Below are positions 24,585 to 33,990 of a stretch of DNA of 64,000 nt, piece after piece. Made by a program: the position numbers and the translations under genes. Below the pieces are notes generated by a model that was not told where the DNA came from, made no database searches, and was given only the letters and a program-made list of their open reading frames with translations. Source of the DNA: Clostridiales bacterium (GTDB lineage Bacteria > Bacillota > Clostridia > Oscillospirales > Oscillospiraceae); NCBI GenBank assembly GCA_004555655.1, contig SFHJ01000018.1, positions 1 to 64,000 on the forward strand, given 5' to 3'. Position 1 is the stretch's first letter; every line of letters starts with the position of its first letter.

Positions 24585-25700
24585 TTACTTGACGGTGATG
24601 AGCTCGTACCGGTCGCTGCCGAGACCGATCTTCACGCCGTGCTCGATGGCGTGCTGCCAGCACGTGTCGGGGTGCGCGCCGTGCAGGTGATCGGGGTCGT
24701 GCTCACAGCCGTTATCCGTTACGGCGCAGTTGGCCAGCACCGGCTGGCGGTTGACGGCCTCGGCGCACGCAAGGTCGAGCGCCACAGGGTCAAACGAGGC
24801 GAACATGCCCACGTCCGGCACGATGGCGACGTCGTTTTCCATGTGGCAGTCGCAATTGGGCGAGACGTCGCGCACGATGCTGATGTGGAACGCCGGACGG
24901 CCGTCGACAACCGCCTTGGTATACTCGGCGATCTTGCAGTTGAGCTTTTCAAACGTCTCGTCGGAGGCCGGGCAGACCGCGTCCTTGGGGCAAATGGCGA
25001 TGCAGCGGCCGCAGCCGACGCATTTTGCATGGTCGATGGTGCACTTCTTATCCGTGATAACAGGAGCGTCATGCGCACAGATCTTGCGGCACGCGCCGCA
25101 GCCGACGCAGGCGTCCTGGTCGACCGTGGGCTTTCCGGCCGAGTGCATCTCCATCTTGCCCGCGCGCGAGCCGCCGCCCATGCCGATGTTCTTGAGCGCG
25201 CCGCCAAAGCCCGTGTTCTCATGGCCCTTGAAGTGCGTCAGCGAGATGACGATATCCGCGTCCATGAGCGCACGGCCGATCTTCGCGTGTTTCACATATT
25301 CTCCGCCTTCAACAGGAACCTCCACATCGTCCGAGCCCTTCAGGCCGTCGGCAATGATGACGTGACAGCCCGTGGAAAACGGTGAGTAGCCGTTTATGTA
25401 CGCCGTATCCATGTGCTCAAGCGCATGCTTGCGGCTGCCGACGTAGAGCGTGTTGCAGTCGGTCAAAAACGGCATGCCGCCGCGCGCTTTGACCATGTCG
25501 GCCACAGTCTTGGCGTAGTTGGGACGCAGAAAAGCCAGATTGCCCAGCTCGCCGAAGTGGAGCTTGATGGCGACGAACTTTCCCTCAAAATCGATCTGGT
25601 CAAACCCGGCCGCAAGCAGGAGCTTTTCCAGCTTCATCTGCTGCGATACGCCGACACGGCAGCGGAAATCGGTAAAGTAAACCTTGGATGGCTGCATCAT
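24585..25700 (-). CDS. DUF362 protein with two 4Fe-4S clusters
   Basis: A 371-residue protein with a DUF362 domain (KLHFGELGNLAFLRP, then FKGHENTGFGGALKNIGMG) interrupted by a bacterial ferredoxin-type insert of two clusters (CVGCGACRKIC and CVGCGRCIAICP, residues about 190-235). The function of DUF362 is not established; members are thought to be electron-transfer proteins or oxidoreductases. The start was set at the first of two adjacent ATGs (25700, 25697); GGAGG lies 5 or 8 nt upstream, so either is possible. It stands alone between GH18 and SLH genes. Confidence 0.8.
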   Translation of the reverse strand: MMQPSKVYFTDFRCRVGVSQQMKLEKLLLAAGFDQIDFEGKFVAIKLHFGELGNLAFLRPNYAKTVADMVKARGGMPFLTDCNTLYVGSRKHALEHMDTAYINGYSPFSTGCHVIIADGLKGSDDVEVPVEGGEYVKHAKIGRALMDADIVISLTHFKGHENTGFGGALKNIGMGGGSRAGKMEMHSAGKPTVDQDACVGCGACRKICAHDAPVITDKKCTIDHAKCVGCGRCIAICPKDAVCPASDETFEKLNCKIAEYTKAVVDGRPAFHISIVRDVSPNCDCHMENDVAIVPDVGMFASFDPVALDLACAEAVNRQPVLANCAVTDNGCEHDPDHLHGAHPDTCWQHAIEHGVKIGLGSDRYELITVK

Positions 25701-25753
25701 AAGTTCCTCCAGTAAGTAAGGTAAGTTCAGTATATATCTTTTCTGCAGGGCTG

Positions 25754-27061
25754 TCAAGCGCCGGGCGTCAGGATGGAATACAGGTAGTTGAGCAGGCTGA
25801 AATTTGCCGTGAACGGGCGCATGAAGTTCCAGTAGCCAAGGCCGCGGAAGCCGTATTCCTCCACCAGTGAGAACTTGGCAAGCGAGCTGCGCGCGTCCTC
25901 GAACCAGACCTCGTGCACCGTGCCGTCGGAGAGCGTGTAGTTGAAATACGGCGTCTGCGAGACCTCGTCAAACTGGATCTGTGCGCCGGTCTCGGCTGCG
26001 AGCAGCGGCGCGGCTTCGTTGCCGATGAGCTGCGCGCGCGTCTCGCCGGCGTGAAACGGCAGCTGCCAGTCGTAGGCGTAGTTGGGAAAGCCCATGAAGA
26101 TCTTCTCCGGCGGGATCTGCGTTACCGCGTAGTCCAGTACCCGCCGCACCGACGCGACCGGCGCGACCGCCATCGGCGGACCGTAGGTATAGCCCCACTC
26201 GTAGGTCATAAGCAGCACCGCGTCGGCATTGGCGGCGATGGCGGCGTAGTCATGCCCCTCGTAGAGAACGCCCGGCTGCGTGGCGGACACCTTTGGCGCA
26301 AGCGCCGCGATGAGCTCGCCGCCCGCGGCATTCACCGCCGCGCGCAGGCGGCCGACAAACGATGCATAGCTCTCTGCCAGGGCCGCACCCAGAAATTCAA
26401 AGTCCACGTCCACCCCGCCGTAGCCGCGCGCGAGCATCTGCGCGACCGTGTTGCCGATCAGGGCCTGCTCGGCCTGCGGATCGGCAAACAGCTGCGCGGC
26501 GCGTTCGGCGGAAAACGCGCCGCTCTCCGTGAGCGTCGACAGGTGCATGAGCGGCCGCACGCCGTAGAGCCTTGCGAGCGCGATGAGCGGCTCGTCGTCC
26601 ATGCCGACGAGCGTCCCCTGCGCCGTAAAGCCGTATGTAAAGGGCGTGAGGTCGGACGCGAACGGCAAAATGCCGCGCAGCGTCGGGACATTGACGTAGG
26701 GATACGCATAGCCGTTGACCTCGACGGGCCGGGTGCGGTTTTGTTCCAGCCGCGTCACGAGCACCTGCCCGGGAAACAGCCGCGCCTGCCCGGGAAACAG
26801 CCGCGCCTGCCCGCCGAGATTCGGATTCATCCGCAGAATCTCCAGCGGACTCACACCTGCCGCCTGCGCGACGGAAAAGAGCGTGTCGCCCGTCTGCACC
26901 GTCACGGCCTGCTCCGGCCGCAGAATGAGAAGCGCCTGCCCCACCGCCAGCCGGTATGGTTCCCGCAGGCCGTTGTAGCGCGCAATGAAGCCCGGCGCAA
27001 TGCCATACTGCCTTCCGATGGCGTAGAGCGTCTGCCCGGGGCTTACCACATGAATCTGCAT
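25754..27061 (-). CDS. LysM-GH18 hydrolase, spore-germination YaaH/SleL type
   Basis: A 435-residue protein with two N-terminal LysM modules (residues 1-46 and 50-98; IHVVSPGQTLYAIGRQYG, VTVQTGDTLFSVAQAAGV) that bind peptidoglycan, and a GH18 catalytic domain (about 110-430). The catalytic motif is GGVDVDFEF (DxDxE), with MTYEWGYTYGPPMAVAP in the substrate groove, as in the cortex-lytic N-acetylglucosaminidases SleL/YaaH. No signal peptide is present, as is usual for spore-coat located members. The LysM-GH18 linker holds a 7-residue tandem duplication (QARLFPG twice). The start at 27061 follows AGAGGTGA. Confidence 0.88.
   Translation of the reverse strand: MQIHVVSPGQTLYAIGRQYGIAPGFIARYNGLREPYRLAVGQALLILRPEQAVTVQTGDTLFSVAQAAGVSPLEILRMNPNLGGQARLFPGQARLFPGQVLVTRLEQNRTRPVEVNGYAYPYVNVPTLRGILPFASDLTPFTYGFTAQGTLVGMDDEPLIALARLYGVRPLMHLSTLTESGAFSAERAAQLFADPQAEQALIGNTVAQMLARGYGGVDVDFEFLGAALAESYASFVGRLRAAVNAAGGELIAALAPKVSATQPGVLYEGHDYAAIAANADAVLLMTYEWGYTYGPPMAVAPVASVRRVLDYAVTQIPPEKIFMGFPNYAYDWQLPFHAGETRAQLIGNEAAPLLAAETGAQIQFDEVSQTPYFNYTLSDGTVHEVWFEDARSSLAKFSLVEEYGFRGLGYWNFMRPFTANFSLLNYLYSILTPGA
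26764..26805. repeat. In-frame 21-bp tandem duplication inside the GH18 gene
   Basis: Two identical 21-nt units (26764-26784, 26785-26805; CCTGCCCGGGAAACAGCCGC plus G) encode the doubled QARLFPG in the linker between the LysM and GH18 regions. A partial third unit (CCTGCCCG) follows. Confidence 0.9.
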
Positions 27062-27098
27062 TCTATCACCTCTTTCAAGATTATGCCGCGCCGGGCGC

Positions 27099-27127
27099 TT
27101 GCGTTCCGTTTTTCGCTGTGATATGGT
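27099..27127 (+). promoter_or_regulatory. Probable promoter of ung
   Basis: TTGCGT (27099-27104), 17-nt spacer, TATGGT (27122-27127), 29 nt before the ung start. Confidence 0.5.
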
Positions 27128-27156
27128 ATGAAAAACGAAAATCCTGGAGGCGGAAC

Positions 27157-27837
27157 ATGGATCTATCAGGACTCGGCGCATGGGCGCCGCTGCTGCACGA
27201 CGAGCTGCAAAAACCGTATTTTTCATCGCTCTGCGCGCGCGTGGACGAGGCCTGCGCGGCAGGCGCGGTCTATCCCCCGGCAAATGACCGCTTCGCGGCA
27301 TTTGCCCTTACGCCGCCGCAAAATGTGCGCGTGGTGATTCTGGGGCAGGACCCGTACCACGAGCCGGAGCAGGCACACGGGCTGGCGTTCTCGGTGCGGC
27401 CGGGGGTGAAGCTGCCGCCGTCGCTTATGAATATTTATAAGGAACTGCAGAACGATCTCGGAATCGAAACAGGCCAAAGCGGTTGTCTCGCCGCATGGGC
27501 AAGGCAGGGCGTATTCCTGCTCAACACCGTGCTCTCTGTCGTGGCCGGGCAGGCCAACAGCCACAAGGACTTCGGCTGGCAGACGTTCACCGATGCGGTG
27601 GTCGATGTGATCGGGCAGCTGCCCCAGCCGGTGGCGTTCATTCTCTGGGGCGCGCAGGCGCAGAAAAAAGCGGCTGCCATCCGGCGCTCGGCATATCCGC
27701 GGCTGATCGTGTCCTCGCCGCACCCGAGTCCCTTGAGCGCCTACCGCGGCTTTTTCGGCAGCCGCCCGTTCTCGCGCGCCAACGCGTTTCTTACCGCGCA
27801 CGGCGAGCCGGCGGTCGACTGGACGCCGGGCGCGTAG
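27157..27837 (+). CDS. ung: Uracil-DNA glycosylase (family 1)
   Basis: Removes uracil from DNA to start base-excision repair. The 226-residue protein has the water-activating motif GQDPYHEPEQAHGLAFS, with the catalytic Asp, the PPSLMNIYKEL segment, LLNTVLSV, and the HPSPLSAYRGFFG loop with the catalytic His. The start at 27157 follows CTGGAGG; an earlier in-frame ATG at 27118 lies within the promoter. Length is normal. It is divergent from the GH18 gene and stands alone. Confidence 0.95.
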   Translation: MDLSGLGAWAPLLHDELQKPYFSSLCARVDEACAAGAVYPPANDRFAAFALTPPQNVRVVILGQDPYHEPEQAHGLAFSVRPGVKLPPSLMNIYKELQNDLGIETGQSGCLAAWARQGVFLLNTVLSVVAGQANSHKDFGWQTFTDAVVDVIGQLPQPVAFILWGAQAQKKAAAIRRSAYPRLIVSSPHPSPLSAYRGFFGSRPFSRANAFLTAHGEPAVDWTPGA

Positions 27838-27899
27838 ATGTATGTGCGAATCGCAAGAATTATTTCCCGTAAAAAAATGATTTTTTTCTGAAAAAACAG

Positions 27900-27928
27900 T
27901 TGAAATTTACGACGTTCTATCATAGAAT
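27900..27928 (+). promoter_or_regulatory. Promoter of trmL-pgk-tpiA
   Basis: TTGAAA (27900-27905), 17-nt spacer, TAGAAT (27923-27928), followed by a leader of about 65 nt. Confidence 0.75.
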
Positions 27929-28000
27929 ATGCTTGCGTGCGTTGGGGCTCTGACAGGGCCTGTACGCGCAAAGCCCAATCACACCCGGGAGTATTGTTTT

Positions 28001-28516
28001 ATGCTGCACGTCGTCTTGGTCGAGCCGGAGATTCCGTCGAATACCGGCAATATCGCCCGCACCTGCGCCGCCACCGGCAGCGTGCTGCACCTCATCAGGC
28101 CTTTGGGATTTGATATCTCCGACAAGGCCGTCAAGCGCGCGGGGCTTGACTACTGGCATCTGGTCGACGTGCGCGTGTACGAAAACCTCGAGGATTTTTT
28201 CTCGAAAAACGGCGTAAGCTGTATGCGGCTGTTCTCAACCAAAGCGCCGCGCAGCTACACCGACGCCTGCTATCCCGACGGGTGCTACCTCTTCTTTGGC
28301 AAGGAGACGAAGGGCCTGCCCGAGGACTTTCTCGCGGCGCACTATGACGATTGCGTCCGCATCCCCATCCGCGCGGAGGCACGGAGTCTGAATCTTGGCA
28401 ACAGCGCCGCCATCGGCGTGTTTGAAGCGCTGCGTCAGCAGGGATTCCCCCACATGCTCTCGCAGGGCCGAATGATCAACTGGAACGAACACAAGGAGGA
28501 ACACAATGAACTATAA
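28001..28516 (+). CDS. trmL: tRNA (cytidine/uridine-34 2'-O)-methyltransferase
   Basis: A 171-residue SPOUT-class methyltransferase that modifies the wobble nucleotide of tRNA-Leu with SAM. Signature segments are the N-terminal [20 protein letters not shown], the knot [12 protein letters not shown] and [20 protein letters not shown]. The start at 28001 follows CGGGAG. The last 11 nt overlap the start of pgk, and its C terminus ([10 protein letters not shown]) encodes the pgk ribosome binding site, so the glycolytic genes are translationally linked to it. Confidence 0.92.
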   Translation: MLHVVLVEPEIPSNTGNIARTCAATGSVLHLIRPLGFDISDKAVKRAGLDYWHLVDVRVYENLEDFFSKNGVSCMRLFSTKAPRSYTDACYPDGCYLFFGKETKGLPEDFLAAHYDDCVRIPIRAEARSLNLGNSAAIGVFEALRQQGFPHMLSQGRMINWNEHKEEHNEL

Positions 28517-29705
28517 CAAGAAATCTGTAGAAGATATCGACGTACACGGCAAGCGCGTTCTGTGCCGCTGCGACTTCAACGTCCCCACCAAAGACGGCGT
28601 CATCACCAGCGACAAGCGCATCGTCGCAGCGCTTCCCACCATTGAGTACCTCGTAAAAAACGGCGCGCGCGTCATCCTCTGCTCGCACATGGGCAAGCCC
28701 AAGGGTGAGTGGAAGCCCGAGCTGTCTTTGAAGGTCGTCGCCAAGCGTCTGAGCGAGCTGCTCGGCCAGGAAGTCAAGATGGCTGAGGACGTTGTGGGTG
28801 AAAGCGCACAGGCGCTGGCCTCCTCTTTGAAAGACGGCGAAGTGATGCTGCTCGAGAACACCCGTTTTGAAAAGGGCGAGACCAAGAACGATCCGGAGCT
28901 GTCGAAGAAGATGGCCGCGCTTGCAGAGATCTTTGTCAACGACGCGTTCGGCTCTGCGCACCGCGCACATTCCTCCACCGCCGGTGTGGCCGACTATCTG
29001 CCTGCTGTCTGTGGCTACCTGATCCAGAAGGAGATCGGCGTCATGGGCAAGGCGCTGGCCGATCCCGAGCGTCCGTTCGTCGCCATCCTCGGCGGCGCGA
29101 AGGTCTCGGACAAACTGAATGTCATCAATAACCTTCTTGAGAAGGTCGACACGCTCATCATCGGCGGCGGCATGGCCTACACTTTCCTCGCTGCCAAGGG
29201 CTACGGCATCGGCAAGAGCCTGTTCGACGCGGAAAAGGTCGACTACTGCAAGGACATGATGAAGAAGGCCGAGCAGAAGGGCGTCAAGCTCCTGCTGCCG
29301 GTCGACACCGTCGTGGCTGATTCCTTCCCCAGCCCCATTGACGCGCCCATCGACGTCAAGACCGTCGACGTGACCGCCATCCCCGCCGACATGGAGGGCA
29401 TGGACATCGGCGAAAAGACGAGAGAACTCTTCGCCGACGCTGTCAAGGCCGCCAAGACCGTCGTCTGGAACGGGCCCATGGGCGTGTTTGAAAACCCGGT
29501 TCTCGCCAAGGGCACCATTGCCGTGGCCGAGGCTCTGGCCCAGTCCAGCGCCATCACCATCGTCGGCGGCGGCGACTCCGCGGCTGCATGCGAGCAGCTG
29601 GGCTTTGCCGACAAGATTACCCACATCTCCACCGGCGGCGGCGCTTCGCTGGAGTTCCTCGAAGGTCTGGAGCTGCCCGGCATCGCCTGCCTGCAGGACA
29701 AGTAA
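28506..29705 (+). CDS. pgk: Phosphoglycerate kinase
   Basis: Catalyses 1,3-bisphosphoglycerate + ADP to 3-phosphoglycerate + ATP. The 399-residue protein has the N-terminal substrate site [36 protein letters not shown], the nucleotide site GGAKVSDKL and GPMGVFE, and the C-terminal GGGDSAAAC. Shine-Dalgarno AAGGAGG is in the end of trmL. It is followed 58 nt later by tpiA, so this is a lower-glycolysis operon; gapA is not in the window. Confidence 0.97.
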   Translation: MNYNKKSVEDIDVHGKRVLCRCDFNVPTKDGVITSDKRIVAALPTIEYLVKNGARVILCSHMGKPKGEWKPELSLKVVAKRLSELLGQEVKMAEDVVGESAQALASSLKDGEVMLLENTRFEKGETKNDPELSKKMAALAEIFVNDAFGSAHRAHSSTAGVADYLPAVCGYLIQKEIGVMGKALADPERPFVAILGGAKVSDKLNVINNLLEKVDTLIIGGGMAYTFLAAKGYGIGKSLFDAEKVDYCKDMMKKAEQKGVKLLLPVDTVVADSFPSPIDAPIDVKTVDVTAIPADMEGMDIGEKTRELFADAVKAAKTVVWNGPMGVFENPVLAKGTIAVAEALAQSSAITIVGGGDSAAACEQLGFADKITHISTGGGASLEFLEGLELPGIACLQDK

Positions 29706-29763
29706 GAAAAAATCAATCTACGGCAAAGTGCCGCTGACAATATAAAGCTACAGGAGAAATGAA

Positions 29764-30540
29764 ATGAACAGAAAATATCGCAAGACCGTCATCGCCGGCA
29801 ACTGGAAGATGAACAAGACCCCGTCCGAGACCAAGGCCTTCATGACCGAATTCAAGTCCATTATGCCCAAGGGCCGCTGGTGTGACGTGGCGCTGTGCGT
29901 GCCCGCCGTCTGCATTCCCACCGCCGTGCGCGCCATGCGCGAGACCCGCGTGGGCATCGGCGCAGAGAACTGCAACGCCAACGCTTCCGGCGCCTACACC
30001 GGCGAGATTGCCGCCAACATGCTCGTTGACGCGGGCTGCAAGTACGTCATCATCGGCCACTCCGAGCGCCGCGCCATGGGCGAGACCGACGCCGATGTGA
30101 ACGCCAAGGTGCATGCAGCGCTGGAAAACGGCCTTGTGCCCATCATGTGCGTCGGCGAGAGCCTTGAGCAGCGCGAGACCGGCATCACCGACGAGTGGAT
30201 CACCATGCAGATCAAGTCCGGCCTTGCCGGCGTCGGCGAGGACAAGATTCGTAAGATGATCATCGCCTACGAGCCCATCTGGGCCATCGGCACCGGCAAG
30301 ACCGCCACGCCCGAGCAGGCCGAAGAGGTCTGCGAGAACATCCGCGCGGTCATCCGCAAGCTGTACGGTGCGAAGATCGCCCGCGCGATCTCCATCCTCT
30401 ACGGCGGCTCGATGAACGAGAAGAACGCGTACGACCTGCTGGCCCGTCCCAACATCGACGGCGGTCTGATCGGCGGCGCTTCTCTGGTTCCCGAGAAGTT
30501 CGTCAAGATCATTGAGGCTGCCAACCAGCCCACCATCTGA
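29764..30540 (+). CDS. tpiA: Triosephosphate isomerase
   Basis: Interconverts dihydroxyacetone phosphate and glyceraldehyde 3-phosphate. The 258-residue protein has all catalytic landmarks: Lys in AGNWKMNKT, His in IIGHSERR, Glu in AYEPIWAIGTG, and the phosphate loop YGGSMNEKN. The start at 29764 follows AGGAGA. A strong terminator lies directly after the stop. Confidence 0.97.
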   Translation: MNRKYRKTVIAGNWKMNKTPSETKAFMTEFKSIMPKGRWCDVALCVPAVCIPTAVRAMRETRVGIGAENCNANASGAYTGEIAANMLVDAGCKYVIIGHSERRAMGETDADVNAKVHAALENGLVPIMCVGESLEQRETGITDEWITMQIKSGLAGVGEDKIRKMIIAYEPIWAIGTGKTATPEQAEEVCENIRAVIRKLYGAKIARAISILYGGSMNEKNAYDLLARPNIDGGLIGGASLVPEKFVKIIEAANQPTI

Positions 30541-30549
30541 CAGGTTAAA

Positions 30550-30581
30550 AACGAGGCGGCCTCCGGGCCGCCTCGTTTTTT
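30550..30581 (+). terminator. Terminator after tpiA
   Basis: A 12-bp stem (30550-30561 with 30566-30577, loop TCCG) followed by TTTT. The U-tract is part of the tandem repeat at 30575-30608. Confidence 0.9.
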
Positions 30582-30608
30582 GGCAGTACATGTTTTTTGG
30601 CAGTACAT
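30575..30608 (+). repeat. 17-bp tandem duplication beginning in the tpiA terminator
   Basis: Two identical copies of GTTTTTTGGCAGTACAT (30575-30591 and 30592-30608). The first copy includes the terminator U-tract. Confidence 0.9.
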
Positions 30609-30833
30609 TAGCGGTGCAGGAATGATTCGGCATACTCTGCTTTTGCGGACGATTTCCTTGTTTTGAAGCCAAACGTATTCTTCCCGCGCGTAAGCGCGCG
30701 CCAGACTGCAAACACTTCTCCTGCCCGGAAGATACCACAGCACGCCTGCCACTACAAGAAATCACTCATTTTGCGCGCGGATATTGCATTTTGGCATGAT
30801 TTGTGATATTTTGGGTAAAGAATGTGAATCGAG

Positions 30834-32513
30834 GTGAGAAGTACGAAACGCCTTTTTTCGATCCTGATCTGTATCGTCTGCCTGTTTGCGCTGTGCACCA
30901 CTGCGCTTGCGGCCGACGCTTCCATTACAGCCATGAAGACCGACTGCCTGATCGACGGCACTGGCAGCTGTCAGGTCACGCAGAGCGTCACCATCAACAT
31001 CGGCGGCATTGAAAACGAGCTGCGCTTCCCGCTGGGCCCGAACGCGAAGCAGGCGTCCATCGCCGGTTACAAGGCCAGGAAAGTGAACGAGGACGGCTAC
31101 ACCGTTTTGGTTCTGACAAATGAGGCCGGTTTTTCCGGCAGCCGTACCTTTACGCTCAACTACACGCTGGAAGATCTCGTCACCGAGCAGGACGAGGTGC
31201 AGACGCTGACGCTGCCGCTGCTCAGCCCCAAGTGGCCGTGGCAGATTGAGAGCTTTGACTTTACTGTCACGCTGCCCGCCGAATTTACCGACAGTCCCGA
31301 CTTCTCCAGCGGCTACTACGGCGACGTGATCGAGGAATACATGTCCGTCTCCACCGTGGGTACGGTCGTCGGCGGGTCGGTCATGGAACCGCTCAAGGAC
31401 CGTGAATCGCTGCAGATGACGCTGTCGCTGCCCAAGGGCTACTTCTCCGGCAGCTATGTAAGCTGGTCGGCCAACTGGTTCGCGTCGATTCTGGTTGTCG
31501 TTCTGGCGCTGCTGGCGGTTGTATATTACCTGCGCACGCTCTATTCCGGGCGGATGCGCACGGGCTCGCGCGCCACGCCGCCCGAGGCCACACTGCCGTG
31601 CGACATGCCCTATCTGCTCGCCTGCAAAAAGCCGAGTTTCAACATGCTCATCTGCCACTGGGCAAGCCTTGGATATCTGACAATTGCGGTCAGTAAGCGC
31701 GGCAATGTACAGCTGCGCCGCCGCGTTATCATGGGCAATGAACGCCGTGCGATTGAGGTGCGGCTGTTCGGCGCGCTGTTTGCAGACGGCGACGTGTGCG
31801 ACGGCGCAAGCCTGCGCTACAAGAAAACGGCTGCAAAGGCCATGGACGCCATCCCCCGCTTCTGGCACCGGCGGCTGTATGACAAGCGCAGCGGCAACGT
31901 GCTCGTGATGCAGGCGCTGGCCTGTCTGGCCGCTGCCATCGCGTTTTTACTCAGCATGAGCCTGCTGCTGCCCGCCATGCCGGCGCGCTGGCTGCTGCTC
32001 ATTCTCTGCGTTCCGGCCGGAGCAGCGCTGGGACGGCTGATGCAGCTGGCTGCATCGACGTACTATCTCAGCGACTATCTGATGCTCGCCATGGGCGTTC
32101 TGTCGGGCCTGTTGATGCTCATCGTCTCGCGGCTGGGCGGCGGTACGCTGACGGTGCTGGTTGCCGTCGTACTGAACGTCTTTACCGGCGTTGCCACGCG
32201 CCACGGCGGCAAACGCACGGCGTCCGGCAACAAGCTCGTCGCGCAGGCCATCGGCTTCCGGCGCTATCTGCGCCGCGCGGGCGGCAATCATCTGATTGCC
32301 GCGCAGAAGCGTGACGGGCAGTTCTTCTACAAGCTGCTGCCCTACGCTGAGGCCATGGGCATGGGCGCAGTGTTTGCGAAGAAGTTCGGCGATACCACGA
32401 TCGACAGCTGCGACTGGTATGAGACGGCCGAGCCGCTGCCCAAGACGGCAGAGGGCTTCTACGGCCACCTCAGGCAGACGCTGTCGCTGCTGGATATGTC
32501 GATCAGAAAGTAG
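30834..32513 (+). CDS. DUF2207-like membrane protein with an unusual start
   Basis: About 559 residues: a signal peptide (KRLFSILICIVCLFALCTTA), an extracytoplasmic beta domain to about residue 205 that fits DUF2207, one membrane segment (FASILVVVLALLAVVYYL), a cytoplasmic part with winged-helix-like LICHWASLGYLTIAVSK, and two more hydrophobic segments near residues 360-440. Function of the family is unknown. No ATG fits: the only in-frame initiator is GTG at 30834, but that GTG is part of the likely Shine-Dalgarno GAGGTG (30831-30836). The codon at the ideal distance is ACG (30843), exactly where an MKRLFSIL start would be expected. It is a single-gene unit with a terminator. Confidence 0.75.
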   Translation: MRSTKRLFSILICIVCLFALCTTALAADASITAMKTDCLIDGTGSCQVTQSVTINIGGIENELRFPLGPNAKQASIAGYKARKVNEDGYTVLVLTNEAGFSGSRTFTLNYTLEDLVTEQDEVQTLTLPLLSPKWPWQIESFDFTVTLPAEFTDSPDFSSGYYGDVIEEYMSVSTVGTVVGGSVMEPLKDRESLQMTLSLPKGYFSGSYVSWSANWFASILVVVLALLAVVYYLRTLYSGRMRTGSRATPPEATLPCDMPYLLACKKPSFNMLICHWASLGYLTIAVSKRGNVQLRRRVIMGNERRAIEVRLFGALFADGDVCDGASLRYKKTAAKAMDAIPRFWHRRLYDKRSGNVLVMQALACLAAAIAFLLSMSLLLPAMPARWLLLILCVPAGAALGRLMQLAASTYYLSDYLMLAMGVLSGLLMLIVSRLGGGTLTVLVAVVLNVFTGVATRHGGKRTASGNKLVAQAIGFRRYLRRAGGNHLIAAQKRDGQFFYKLLPYAEAMGMGAVFAKKFGDTTIDSCDWYETAEPLPKTAEGFYGHLRQTLSLLDMSIRK

Positions 32514-32525
32514 AAAATGGTACAA

Positions 32526-32559
32526 ACAGGCCTCGCCGGATTTTCCCGGCGAGGCCTGT
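32526..32559. terminator. Terminator between convergent genes
   Basis: A 14-bp perfect stem (32526-32539 with 32546-32559, 6-nt loop) followed by TATTTCC on the plus strand; it lies between the DUF2207 stop and the stop of the converging flavoprotein gene. Confidence 0.8.
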
Positions 32560-32569
32560 TATTTCCTGT

Positions 32570-33949
32570 TTAATTCTCAAATCCTGCCGCGAGCAAATCG
32601 CGCGCGACAAACACGCCGCTGGCCGACGCGTGCGACAGCGAATGCGTGATGCCGCTGCCGTCGCCGATCATATAAAGGCCCTTGTATTTGGTCTGCAGAT
32701 GCCCGTCGAGCGCGACCTCCATGTTATAGAACTTGACTTCCACGCCGTACAGAAGCGTATCGTCGTTGGCCGTGCCCGGCGCAATGCGGTCGAGCGCGTA
32801 GATCATCTCGATGATGCCGTCGAGAATGCGCTTCGGCAGTACCAGGCTCAGATCGCCCGGCGTGGCCGAGAGCGTGGGCGTGACCAGACCCTCCTCAATG
32901 CGCTTGACGGTGCTGCGCCGGCCACGGATCAGGTCACCGAAACGCTGCACGATCACACCGCCGCCGAGCATATTCGAAAGCCGCGCGATCGACTCGCCGT
33001 AGCCGTTGCTGTCTTTGAACGGCTCGGAGAAGTGCTTGGCCACGAGCAGAGCAAAGTTGGTATTCTCGGTCTTCATCGCCGCGTCCTCGTAGCTGTGGCC
33101 GTTGACGGTGACAATGCCGTTGGTGTTCTCATTGACGACGATGCCGCAGGGGTTCATGCAGAACGTGCGGACGTTGTCTTCAAACTTTTCCGTGCGGTAG
33201 ACGATCTTGCTTTCGTACAGCTCGTCGGTCAGGTGCGAGAACACGACGGCCGGCAGCTCGACGCGCACACCCAGATCGACGCGGTTGGACTTGGTCTCCA
33301 CGCCCAGCTCGTTGCACACCGACTCCATCCACTTGCTGCCGCTGCGGCCGACGGAGATGACGCACTTTTTGCAGGTGAACTCCCGATCCGCCGTTCTGAC
33401 GGCGTAGCCGCCGTCGATGACGGCCACATGCTCAACCGGCGTGTCAAAGAAGAACGTGACCTTTTCCTTCAGCTCGGCGTACAGGTTTTCCAGCACGACG
33501 AAATTGATGTCCGTGCCCAGATGACGCACCGACGCGTCGAGCAGGTTGAGCTTGTTCTGGATACAGAGCTTTTTGAACTTCGAACCGGTGGTGGAATAGA
33601 GCTTGGTGCCCCCGCCGCCATGGGTCATGTTGATATCGTCGACGTAGTGCATGAGCTCCAGCGCCTGCTTCTTGCCGATGTGCTCATAGAGCGTGCCGCC
33701 GAAGTTGTTGGTGATGTTATACTTGCCGTCGGAAAACGCGCCCGCGCCGCCGAAGCCGCTCATGATCGAGCAGCTCTTGCAGCCGATGCAGCTTTTGACC
33801 TTCTCGCCGTCGATGGGGCAGCGGCGTCTTGCCAGCGGATGCCCGGCCTCAAAGACCGCGATGTTCAGTTCCGGCGCGCGGTGCGTCAGCTCGTAGGCGG
33901 TAAAAATGCCGCCGGGGCCTGCGCCGATGATAATAACGTCATAATGCAT
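32570..33949 (-). CDS. FAD-dependent NAD(P)-type oxidoreductase
   Basis: A 459-residue flavoprotein. It has a dinucleotide-binding start (YDVIIIGAGPGGIFTAYEL), a Cys-containing segment CIGCKSCSIMSGFGGAGAFSDGK, and a C-terminal FAD motif (GLYMIGDGSGITHSLSHA). The Gly-rich region after the Cys motif is typical of a FAD-dependent dehydrogenase family (HI0933/AidA-like or COG2509) that is widespread in Clostridia but has no fixed substrate. ATG at 33949 follows AAGGAGATAC. It lies 41 nt downstream of the yfbR gene and may be co-transcribed with it. Confidence 0.8.
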   Translation of the reverse strand: MHYDVIIIGAGPGGIFTAYELTHRAPELNIAVFEAGHPLARRRCPIDGEKVKSCIGCKSCSIMSGFGGAGAFSDGKYNITNNFGGTLYEHIGKKQALELMHYVDDINMTHGGGGTKLYSTTGSKFKKLCIQNKLNLLDASVRHLGTDINFVVLENLYAELKEKVTFFFDTPVEHVAVIDGGYAVRTADREFTCKKCVISVGRSGSKWMESVCNELGVETKSNRVDLGVRVELPAVVFSHLTDELYESKIVYRTEKFEDNVRTFCMNPCGIVVNENTNGIVTVNGHSYEDAAMKTENTNFALLVAKHFSEPFKDSNGYGESIARLSNMLGGGVIVQRFGDLIRGRRSTVKRIEEGLVTPTLSATPGDLSLVLPKRILDGIIEMIYALDRIAPGTANDDTLLYGVEVKFYNMEVALDGHLQTKYKGLYMIGDGSGITHSLSHASASGVFVARDLLAAGFEN

Positions 33950-33990
33950 AGTGTATCTCCTTCCGCCTGTGCAGCAGGCCTGCAGTCATG

